From: Lachnospiraceae bacterium
GTDB lineage: Bacteria; Bacillota_A; Clostridia; Lachnospirales; Lachnospiraceae
Assembly: GCA_017540915.1 (NCBI GenBank)
Contig: JAFYAD010000034.1
Span: forward strand, 1 to 5,896
DNA: 5,896 nucleotides
Direction: 5' to 3'
Shown: positions 1-4,745 of the stretch, piece by piece
Layout of the letters: every line of letters starts with the position of its first letter
Numbering within the stretch: position 1 is the stretch's first letter
Made by a program: the position numbers and the translations under genes
The notes under the pieces: model-generated
The model's database searches: none
What the model was told of the DNA's origin: nothing
What the model saw: only the letters and a program-made list of their open reading frames with translations

Positions 1-607
1 CCCGGAGCTGTTTTATACGATCGAAACGCTGGATGAAGCCATCGGCAGGAACAGAAAAGTGGCCTTCGCTTACGTCGAGTATGGGACCGATAAAAAGCAG
101 CATAAAAAGTGCCGCAAAGACGGTACTGTCCGGGAATACGTCGTCAGTCCTTATCAGATGGCCGCGAAGGACGGGAAATACTATCTGATCTGCAATTACG
201 ATAAATACAATGATATTTCCAATTACCGTATCGACCGCATCAAAGACATAAAGATACTGGAGGAAAGGGCAAAGCCGTTTGAGCAGCTCGAGGGATCCAG
301 CGGGCAGCGGCTGGACCTGGCAGAGTACATGGCAGAGCACATCTACATGTATTCCAGCAAAAACAGCAGGGTGAAATTCCGGATCGTAAAGCCGATGATC
401 AGCGACGTGATCGATATCTTCGGCATGGACGTGCGCTTTGCAAATGAGATGGACACACACGTGGATGTTTATGCAAGAGTCACGGAAGAAGCCATGTTCC
501 AGTTTGCCAAAAACTACGCGCCGGGTGTGCTGGTGCTGGAGCCGAAACGGCTGGTGGACCGGCTGCGGGAGGATGCGGAGAAAACATTCCGGGCGTATAA
601 CTGTTGA
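1..607 (+). CDS. WYL/WCX-domain transcriptional regulator, C-terminal part (5' end outside window)
   Basis: The reading frame is open from base 2 to the TGA at 605-607, giving 201 residues with no start inside the window; the GTG at 59 is an internal valine, not a start. Visible residues 8-80 form a WYL domain: the beta-rich core includes VAFAYVEYG (20-28), the segment YYLICNYDKY (60-69) at the place of the family's W-Y-L signature (here Tyr-Tyr-Leu), and the closing RIDRI motif (76-80). Residues 123-198 match the WCX extension that usually follows, including the typical late APGVLVLEP. In this family an N-terminal winged-helix DNA-binding domain precedes WYL, and WYL is thought to bind a ligand or nucleic acid and modulate DNA binding. 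The HTH would lie upstream of base 1, so the target cannot be judged. The next gene is 252 bases away on the same strand. Confidence 0.88.
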   Translation, partial: PELFYTIETLDEAIGRNRKVAFAYVEYGTDKKQHKKCRKDGTVREYVVSPYQMAAKDGKYYLICNYDKYNDISNYRIDRIKDIKILEERAKPFEQLEGSSGQRLDLAEYMAEHIYMYSSKNSRVKFRIVKPMISDVIDIFGMDVRFANEMDTHVDVYARVTEEAMFQFAKNYAPGVLVLEPKRLVDRLREDAEKTFRAYNC

Positions 608-657
608 TAAGAAAGCTGTTTCGGTCAGGCCGGTATCTGCAGGTGGTCGGTCATACT

Positions 658-718
658 CCGGTGGAAAAGATCATGCAGGATGGCAGTGCATTCCCGCGAC
701 GTTTTTTCCACTTACCGG
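658..718 (+). other. Two-tier stem-loop in the spacer after the WYL gene
   Basis: An outer stem pairs 661-670 (GTGGAAAAGA) with 702-711 (TTTTTTCCAC) with one G-T wobble. It is extended by CCG 658-660 with CGG 716-718 across a four-base bulge. Inside it, ATGCA (673-677) pairs with TGCAT (687-691) around a nine-base loop. The T-run is in the stem rather than after it, so this is not a textbook intrinsic terminator. It could be a 3' mRNA structure of the WYL transcript or part of the leader of the 860 gene. The role is inferred. Confidence 0.3.
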
Positions 719-767
719 AACGGCTGCCCTGTCGGGCTGCATGATAATGGTTCGGAGAGTTTGTCTG

Positions 768-781
768 TAAAAGGCCTTTTA
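768..781. repeat. Perfect 14-base palindrome
   Basis: TAAAAGGCCTTTTA is a perfect dyad with no loop, 79 bases upstream of the 860 start. The loop-free symmetry suits a dimeric protein binding site better than an RNA hairpin, but AT-rich flanks make chance plausible. I see no convincing -35/-10 pair around it. Confidence 0.25.
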
Positions 782-813
782 TGCGGTAAGCCCCATATAT
801 GTCCCTTTTTTAT

Positions 814-854
814 CCCTTTCGGCAGGGTATGATCAAGCCCTGACGGAAGGGAGG
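814..854 (+). promoter_or_regulatory. Strong hairpin overlapping the Shine-Dalgarno of the 860 gene
   Basis: CCCTTTCGGCAGGG (814-827) pairs with CCCTGACGGAAGGG (838-851) around a ten-base loop. There are 13 paired positions of 14: one T-G wobble and a single G-A mismatch. The ribosome binding site GGGAGG is at 849-854, so its first three bases are the outer end of the 3' arm. Folding would therefore partly hide the site, and the stem lies only eight bases before the ATG. The loop contains the small palindrome TGATCA (830-835). No T-run follows, so it is not a terminator. It may tune translation as an RNA, or act as a DNA operator. Pairing is seen directly; the function is inferred. Confidence 0.5.
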
Positions 855-859
855 AAGAG

Positions 860-1246
860 ATGTCCGGAGAAAAAGAAGCGTATGAAAAGGAATTTCAACG
901 GCTGAAAAAACTGCGTGAGCAGCATAAGGGTGAGTGGCTGACCTATGAGATCGCAATGGACTATTATCATCGGGCGGAGTCTATACCTTGCAATGACCGC
1001 AGCGATACCGGAATCAGAAATGTGTTGCGGAAAGAGATCCAGGAGAAGTATGGGGTAACAGAGATCGAAGCGGTCAACATACTCTCCGGATACTTTATTG
1101 CAGACTATGCGGAGCGATATCGAAGGATTAAGGAACTTGACGTTCCCCGCAGTATGCTGTCTGTTGATGAGATCTTCATGAAGATCCTCAAAAATCTGGA
1201 CAGCAGTATTAAACGTATGGACGACTGGATCTATGATGACGATTAA
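860..1246 (+). CDS. Small acidic protein of unknown function (128 aa)
   Basis: ATG at 860 is preceded by GGGAGG at 849-854 with five bases between, and the frame ends at TAA 1244-1246. The protein is rich in Glu, Lys, Arg and Asp, with no signal peptide or membrane segment, so it is probably cytoplasmic. The first 40 residues look like a continuous charged helix. Residues 52-92 form a second helical part with YGVTEIEAVNILSGYFIADY (64-83), which I associate from memory with small unnamed Lachnospiraceae proteins. The tail ends in a run of acidic residues (DDWIYDDD, 121-128). I do not recognise a catalytic motif or a named domain, and a small regulator or adaptor role would be a guess. It lies on the same strand as the WYL gene but 252 bases away, with the hairpin at 814-851 directly over its ribosome binding site. 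The antisense frame across it is a shadow. Confidence 0.75.
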   Translation: MSGEKEAYEKEFQRLKKLREQHKGEWLTYEIAMDYYHRAESIPCNDRSDTGIRNVLRKEIQEKYGVTEIEAVNILSGYFIADYAERYRRIKELDVPRSMLSVDEIFMKILKNLDSSIKRMDDWIYDDD

Positions 1247-1325
1247 TGCTATATAATGCCGGGGAGGTGCTCTCCGGATGAGGCTTAAGCACAGCGGGGC
1301 AGTTTTGTTTGTCTGCATGGCCCCG
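1247..1325 (+). other. Two GC-rich hairpins behind a TATAAT-like box
   Basis: Directly after the TAA of the 860 gene there is TGCTATATAAT (1247-1257), which resembles an extended -10 box, although no good -35 is visible. It is followed by hairpin CCGGGGAG/CTCTCCGG (1259-1266 with 1270-1277, three-base loop, one wobble). A second stem is CGGGGC (1295-1300) with GCCCCG (1320-1325), whose loop also holds CAG/CTG. Neither stem has a T-run after it. This could be the 3' structure of the 860 mRNA or a short separate RNA, and I cannot decide between them. Confidence 0.25.
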
Positions 1326-1360
1326 GGATGGATACCAAAGGCATGTTCACACGGCTATCG

Positions 1361-1387
1361 TTGACTTTTTGTACTTTAAGTTAGTAT
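1361..1387 (+). promoter_or_regulatory. Possible promoter of the 1495 gene
   Basis: TTGACT (1361-1366) is a good -35 hexamer. The best -10 candidate is TAGTAT (1382-1387), at a short 15-base spacing. A weaker alternative -10 is TAATAT at 1398-1403. The candidate -10 lies in the tandem repeat at 1380-1411, so a protein bound there would compete with polymerase. The implied leader is about 100 bases. Confidence 0.35.
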
Positions 1388-1411
1388 GTCTTAAGATTAA
1401 TATGTCTTAGG
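1380..1411. repeat. Tandem 16-base repeat, two copies, candidate operator
   Basis: GTTAGTATGTCTTAAG (1380-1395) is followed directly by ATTAATATGTCTTAGG (1396-1411), with 13 of 16 positions identical and a shared TATGTCTTA core. A much weaker third copy may precede it, since TTAAG also occurs at 1376-1380. Direct repeats about one and a half helical turns apart, overlapping a candidate -10 box and 84 bases before the ATG at 1495, suggest a regulator binding site. The repeat is seen; the role is inferred. Confidence 0.45.
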
Positions 1412-1494
1412 TATTGTGCGTTAAATATGCCAACCGGATCGAAAGCTTTTTTAAACTATTGAGTTGGGCAGAGGCGGTGAAAGGAGAAGATAAA

Positions 1495-2307
1495 ATGGAA
1501 ACGAACATCGTTATACGTAATGGAGTGGAATTCCTGTTATTTACCTATTTTGGGTTGTCTTATGAAGACTCGAAAAAAACCGAACTGATCATTAGAACGG
1601 CAGTTGAATTTGCGTATAAGGACGCAACGAACCAGGGCGCTTTCAATGCCCTGTTCACCAAATCGGCCTTTCCCGACAGAAATAGAGTCAATTCGTTCAA
1701 GAATTGCGTAAAAGGTATGTCCGATATAATTACACGGGCAGTTTCCGCGCTTTATTTCGGCTGTTGCAGTATTGATTTTGACAAATGGCACGAAGCTCTT
1801 TGTGGAGAACTCATCAAGGAATATCAAGAGATATGCAAAAAGAATAATCTTATGGTATGTGAGTTTTTCACTTATGGAAATGCGCAGAAGTGGGTAAACA
1901 TGACGATTAAGAATCTCTATGTAATAAGCGGTGCATATCTGGCGATGGAGGTCACTGAAAACAAAGAGTTCTTTGAAAATGTTGCCTCAAGCTCGGAAAA
2001 GTATCATGTCCCGTTGGATAATCTGATACTTGGCGAAATTTATAAACAACAATTGACATCAAACCAGAACCAATATTATGTCACAAAACATGGAAAAAAG
2101 GATCCAAATTATCGTATCACGTCGAAGGCGGGGTCATATGTCTGGAGCTGCATCCCCTGTTATAATACCTACAAAACGTTCAGGGAAACACTTGAAAAAG
2201 CAATCCAAGAACCAGCTATAGAGTGGGAGTGCAAAAACTGGATCGAAAGAAAAAAGCAGATCAAAGCACGCAAGGGGGACCTGACGACTATTGATGAAAA
2301 GGAATGA
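1495..2307 (+). CDS. Conserved-looking protein of unknown function (270 aa)
   Basis: I chose the ATG at 1495 because AAGGAGA (1481-1487) stands eight bases before it. A TTG at 1414 in the same frame would add 27 residues but has no ribosome binding site and overlaps the promoter region. The protein has no signal peptide and no clear membrane segment, so it is probably cytoplasmic. The N-terminal half (to about 110) contains aromatic and hydrophobic helices with two adjacent cysteines (FGCCSIDF, around residue 85). The segment NAQKWVNMTIKNLYVISGAY (about 129-148) and the later HVPLDNLIL (about 174-182) look like the core of a family of unnamed Firmicutes proteins I recall only by motif. The C-terminal part ends in an IEW...W...K-rich basic tail. 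No catalytic signature is apparent. It stands alone, downstream of the tandem repeat at 1380-1411, and is convergent with the lipoprotein gene. Codon use is more AT-rich than in the sugar transporter. Confidence 0.8.
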   Translation: METNIVIRNGVEFLLFTYFGLSYEDSKKTELIIRTAVEFAYKDATNQGAFNALFTKSAFPDRNRVNSFKNCVKGMSDIITRAVSALYFGCCSIDFDKWHEALCGELIKEYQEICKKNNLMVCEFFTYGNAQKWVNMTIKNLYVISGAYLAMEVTENKEFFENVASSSEKYHVPLDNLILGEIYKQQLTSNQNQYYVTKHGKKDPNYRITSKAGSYVWSCIPCYNTYKTFRETLEKAIQEPAIEWECKNWIERKKQIKARKGDLTTIDEKE

Positions 2308-2627
2308 GTACGATGATAGACATGGTGTGTTCTTCCTCAGCTGCACTTTTTTACCGATGACTGGAATGCTCTCAAAGATGTCGTCTGACGGTGGCAGTAT
2401 CGGCGGAAAGATTACTCTTGTTCCATGGTGTCTAAGCGGGTGCTGCGATCTTCGCAGAAACAGGGCACGAATACTTCTCCATACCGATTCGCTCTTGGGA
2501 GAGAGTATATCGAAACGTCTTTCGATTTTCACCAGGAAACCGGGGACCCCTATATTTTTGTGGGCCCCGGTTTCTTGAGTAAAATAGTTTATGCATCATG
2601 GCAGACGGTATAAATGTCTTTTGGTAG
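2308..2627. other. Gene-free spacer between convergent genes
   Basis: This 320-base stretch separates the 1495 gene from the lipoprotein gene, whose stops face each other. Short frames run through it on both strands (for example 2294-2578 and 2425-2613, plus strand), but none has a convincing ribosome binding site or a recognisable product, and they run into the terminator hairpin. The length is generous for a simple convergent junction, so degraded coding sequence is possible; I could not identify any. Confidence 0.5.
2533..2577. terminator. Strong stem-loop, probable bidirectional terminator
   Basis: GAAACCGGGG (2536-2545) pairs perfectly with CCCCGGTTTC (2565-2574). Three further outer pairs include one wobble, and an inner CCC/GGG extension follows an unpaired A. 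It lies between two convergent genes, about 225 bases after the plus gene's stop and 50 bases after the minus gene's stop. The T-rich tract is in the loop (2551-2559), and the tails on both sides are only modestly T-rich, so termination may be imperfect or rely on the stem. Confidence 0.6.
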
Positions 2628-3872
2628 TCACTTATTAATCATTATGATTTTGTCTTTCCCAGCAATCTTAAGGTTTACAGTTATTGTATCCTTCATATTT
2701 GCCTTTGGAACATATGTGTAAACATAAATATGCAAGGGAAGGTTCGCATCAAGATAGGTGTGTCTAATATATAACCATAACTGACTTGAGATATATTGGT
2801 ATTCCCAACTTGAGTATGTATTCCCTTTTACCGTTGCAATAATATTAGTGATACCTTGGTCATCTATTGTCGGGTGTGTAGAATTAAGGCAAGTAATATC
2901 GAATTCAAGGACTAAAAAGGCATAACCATCACTGGCTTCCCAAGATGTGCTTGATTGATTTGATTTCAACTCGGTTGATGTATAAGCTTTTTTTAGGGTT
3001 ATTTTCCAATCGGTTGATGTTACAGTGTCACCCTGGTTTATTGTCATCGATCTTAATTGTTCTTCTTCTTTTAGTTCTCTGTATGTTTTTTCCGCTTCGG
3101 TAAGTATATTATAATTTGAAACCTCCTCTTTTACCTCTTTGGGAGCCCGTTCATATTTTTTCCTTGCTGTTTCGATTTGGGCTTGGCTCTCTATAGTTAC
3201 ATTCCCTATTGCACTTATTGCATCTTCGATTTCTGTGACACACACCTGGGTAAATGTTTCTTCTGCAGCTGTGAGAACTGAAAAATTAGATACACGTTCT
3301 TGAACATTTTTCGGAGCTTTATCATATGCTGATCTTGCTTTATCGATGGCGCTTTTGCTTTTAGTGTTAACTGTACCTATCGCACTGATTAAGGTTTCTA
3401 TTTCTTCCGCCTGTACCTTGATTTGCGCCTCGGCTAAGTCTGCCTTTGATTTTTCAAGATCTTGCGAATTTGAAACTTTGCTTTTGAGACGTTCCTCAAG
3501 TTCATCATATGCTTCTTGGGCTACTTTTATCTTTTCTTCACTATCCAGTGAAACTGTTCCGATTGCTGAAATCTTTTCTTCAACCTCTGCTATGACTTTT
3601 GCATCAACAAGTGCATCATATTCCTGTCTGGCATTCTTGAGCACTTCTAATCCTTCTAAAGACTTGGCTTCCTCTTCTGTCAACTCGGAAACGGCTTTTT
3701 CTGCGGCTGATATTGCTTGTTCGCTATCTAGACCCACCGTACCTATTGCAGTGATCAGATCATCAGCGGCCTTAGCCGCTTCGCTTCTTTTCTCACAAGC
3801 ACATAAAGATGTCACTAAAAGTGTTACCATCGCCACAATAAGTATAGCTTTTCTTTTTTTGCCAATCATCAT
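2628..3872 (-). CDS. Surface lipoprotein with four AIG-type helical repeats and a beta-rich C-terminal domain (414 aa)
   Basis: Residues 1-25 are a lipoprotein signal peptide: KKRK, a hydrophobic core, then the lipobox LCAC with the lipidated cysteine at 26. The mature protein should be anchored to the outer face of the membrane. Residues 36-271 are four tandem repeats of 57-61 residues, each opening with AIGTV or AIGNV (AIG at 42, 103, 164, 221) and followed by a helical Ile/Ala/Tyr pattern; repeats 2 to 4 also carry VSN. Such repeats are common in extracellular Clostridia proteins and probably act as a stalk. Residues 275-414 are beta-rich and resemble the DUF4352-type domains found on small lipoproteins; the ligand is unknown. 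GGAGGT (3876-3881) is three bases from the first ATG and six from the second (3867-3869), so translation may begin at the second, giving 413 residues. The gene is monocistronic and convergent with the 1495 gene. Confidence 0.88.
   Translation of the reverse strand: MMIGKKRKAILIVAMVTLLVTSLCACEKRSEAAKAADDLITAIGTVGLDSEQAISAAEKAVSELTEEEAKSLEGLEVLKNARQEYDALVDAKVIAEVEEKISAIGTVSLDSEEKIKVAQEAYDELEERLKSKVSNSQDLEKSKADLAEAQIKVQAEEIETLISAIGTVNTKSKSAIDKARSAYDKAPKNVQERVSNFSVLTAAEETFTQVCVTEIEDAISAIGNVTIESQAQIETARKKYERAPKEVKEEVSNYNILTEAEKTYRELKEEEQLRSMTINQGDTVTSTDWKITLKKAYTSTELKSNQSSTSWEASDGYAFLVLEFDITCLNSTHPTIDDQGITNIIATVKGNTYSSWEYQYISSQLWLYIRHTYLDANLPLHIYVYTYVPKANMKDTITVNLKIAGKDKIIMINK
3060..3767 (-). repeat. 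Four tandem in-gene repeats (AIG-type helical modules)
   Basis: The lipoprotein gene contains four units covering residues 36-96, 97-157, 158-214 and 215-271, two of 61 and two of 57 residues. Units 1 and 2 share AIGTV-x-LDSE, while units 3 and 4 share a Lys-Ala-Pro or Arg-Ala-Pro turn before VSN. This pairing suggests stepwise duplication. The copies are clearly diverged, so the array is probably old and not prone to slippage. Confidence 0.8.
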
Positions 3873-3903
3873 TTTACCTCCAAGTTATATTTTTCAGTCT
3901 TTT

Positions 3904-3935
3904 CCAATGCTCCTGATTAGGGGAGCATGCTTTGG
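3904..3935 (-). promoter_or_regulatory. Hairpin in the leader of the lipoprotein gene
   Basis: ATGCTCC (3907-3913) pairs perfectly with GGAGCAT (3922-3928) around a short loop. CCA (3904-3906) can pair with TGG (3933-3935) across a bulge. The hairpin lies 32-63 bases upstream of the lipoprotein start on the minus strand, ahead of the ribosome binding site and not overlapping it. It could be a leader stabiliser or an operator dyad. I could not find a convincing -35/-10 pair for this gene. Confidence 0.3.
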
Positions 3936-4006
3936 CAAAAAGAATAGCATACAGTGAAAACAATTTGGTGGGCTGTGATTACACCATTGATCGTGTTAAG
4001 TTTTAG

Positions 4007-4300
4007 CAAAATAAAATTAAGTGCTATGATTTAAAAGTCTCTGTATGTAATAGCTATCCACTCTATGGCATCACATGCGCAAATAACGGCTTGTTCATTC
4101 CGGCCAACGCTACAATTCTGTATATTAAGCAAGTTGACGAAAATGGGTTTGTTTTCACGAATGCTTCTGGAGAACGTTAGTCAGTGTGGGCAATTGGTGA
4201 TGCAACTACAGAGAGGTTCAAAGAAGCGGGTATTGAGCACGGTTCGAGTCACCGAATTTTTAGGACAGTCTCGTCTATGTTATCAGTAAACAAATACTGA
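4007..4300 (+). pseudogene. Unidentified coding remnant with an internal TAG
   Basis: From just after the TAG at 4004-4006 to the TGA at 4298-4300, one frame reads like real protein except for a single TAG at 4178-4180. Before the stop it contains YPLYGITCANNGLFIPANAT and then ILYIKQVDENGFVFTNASGE. After it comes SVWAIGDATTERFKEAGIEH. Composition and hydrophobic periodicity look protein-like on both sides of the stop and weaken after about 4238. There is no start codon with a ribosome binding site, so it is probably the remains of a small gene. I do not recognise the family. A CAG-to-TAG change would explain the stop. The end overlaps the first part of the DUF6273 remnant, in another frame. 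Confidence 0.45.
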
Positions 4301-4631
4301 CAAAAGGACAACTGGTTCCTTCACAAAGGACATATACTTGGGACACTTGCGCTATGCGGACATGGTTGAATGGGAAGTTTTATGAAGAAGCTTTTTCAGA
4401 AGAGGAACAGAATTGTATTCGAGAGAGTGGAGTCACTACAGATCTGAACCCGGGATATGACACGAATCAAACACAGGGGCCGGGCACCATGGATAAGATC
4501 TTTTTGTTAAGTGTAAAAGAAGCCAAACGGCGGAAACTATTGATGCAAAGGGAAACATTAGATATGGTGCTGACTCGGCGTTTGAAGCATTCGGAATACG
4601 TCCTGCCATGTGGATCGAGCTGGGAGAATAG
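4264..4631 (+). pseudogene. DUF6273-like gene remnant, N-terminus lost and middle deleted
   Basis: In one frame, positions 4264-4524 carry the front of a DUF6273-type domain: VYVISKQIL, then TYTWDTCAMRTWLNGKFYEE, AFSEEEQ, and DKIFLLSVKEA. This is the usual order of the family. From about 4518 the match continues in a different frame, with SQTAETIDAKGNIRYGADSA and then FGIRPAMWIELGE ending at TAG 4629-4631, which is the family's normal C-terminus (RPAxWI-x-LG). Roughly 40-60 residues normally present between these parts, including the tryptophan-rich segment before an RSPG-like motif, are missing. The sequence before VYVISKQ is not recognisable and no start fits. The most economical reading is a 5' loss plus an internal deletion that shifted the frame near 4515-4530. 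The family is found in secreted and surface proteins of gut Firmicutes and its function is unknown. The 99-residue frame from the ATG at 4354 is not an intact gene. Confidence 0.75.
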
Positions 4632-4689
4632 GATATCAAAGGCTCCCGGATAAAGCAGTCAAAGCGGTGAGGGGCTGTAAAGAATATGG

Positions 4690-4723
4690 AAAGCCCCCGT
4701 ACTCGTCTGAATACAGGGGCTTT
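4690..4723. terminator. Intrinsic terminator, probably bidirectional
   Basis: AAAGCCCC (4690-4697) pairs with GGGGCTTT (4716-4723). After one mismatch, GTA and TAC extend the stem. On the plus strand it is followed by GTTTTGGTT. On the minus strand the tail is less T-rich. It lies 23 bases after the stop of the minus-strand sugar permease gene and 59 bases after the DUF6273 remnant, so it can end transcription from both sides. Confidence 0.8.
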
Positions 4724-4745
4724 GTTTTGGTTCTCTGACTGTGTC

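Noticed and set aside
438..770. 110-residue plus-strand frame overlapping the end of the WYL gene
   Set aside because: It is out of frame with a clear WCX domain, is rich in Trp, Cys and Arg in the manner of a shadow frame, and has no ribosome binding site.
833..1318. 161-residue minus-strand frame antisense to the 860 gene
   Set aside because: The plus strand has a strong ribosome binding site and a sensible protein; the antisense frame shows no motif and no start signal.
1255..1330. SRP RNA or riboswitch suggested by GGGGAGGTGCTC
   Set aside because: The short resemblance does not extend to the conserved GGAAGGAAGCAGC-type loop of SRP RNA or to a riboswitch core that I know.
1414..1494. 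TTG at 1414 as the start of the 270-residue protein
   Set aside because: There is no Shine-Dalgarno before it and it overlaps the promoter and repeat region, while the ATG at 1495 has AAGGAGA eight bases upstream.
2291..2613. Two short plus-strand frames after the 1495 gene
   Set aside because: The only upstream G-rich tract is too far from the ATG at 2294, neither product is recognisable, and both run into the terminator hairpin.
3346..3957. 203-residue plus-strand frame opposite the lipoprotein
   Set aside because: It is a Ser/Ala-rich mirror of the repeat region of a well-supported lipoprotein gene.
4180..4240. Uroporphyrinogen-III synthase fragment, suggested by VFTNAS and AIGDATTERFKEAGI
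   Set aside because: The two phrases are too close together for that enzyme, and the surrounding residues do not match it.
4065..4289. 74-residue plus-strand frame as a real small gene
   Set aside because: A different frame over the same bases looks more protein-like, and this one has no ribosome binding site.
4354..4653. 99-residue plus-strand frame as an intact gene
   Set aside because: The DUF6273-like match starts upstream of its ATG and its last third is out of frame with the recognisable DUF6273 C-terminus, so it is part of a broken gene.
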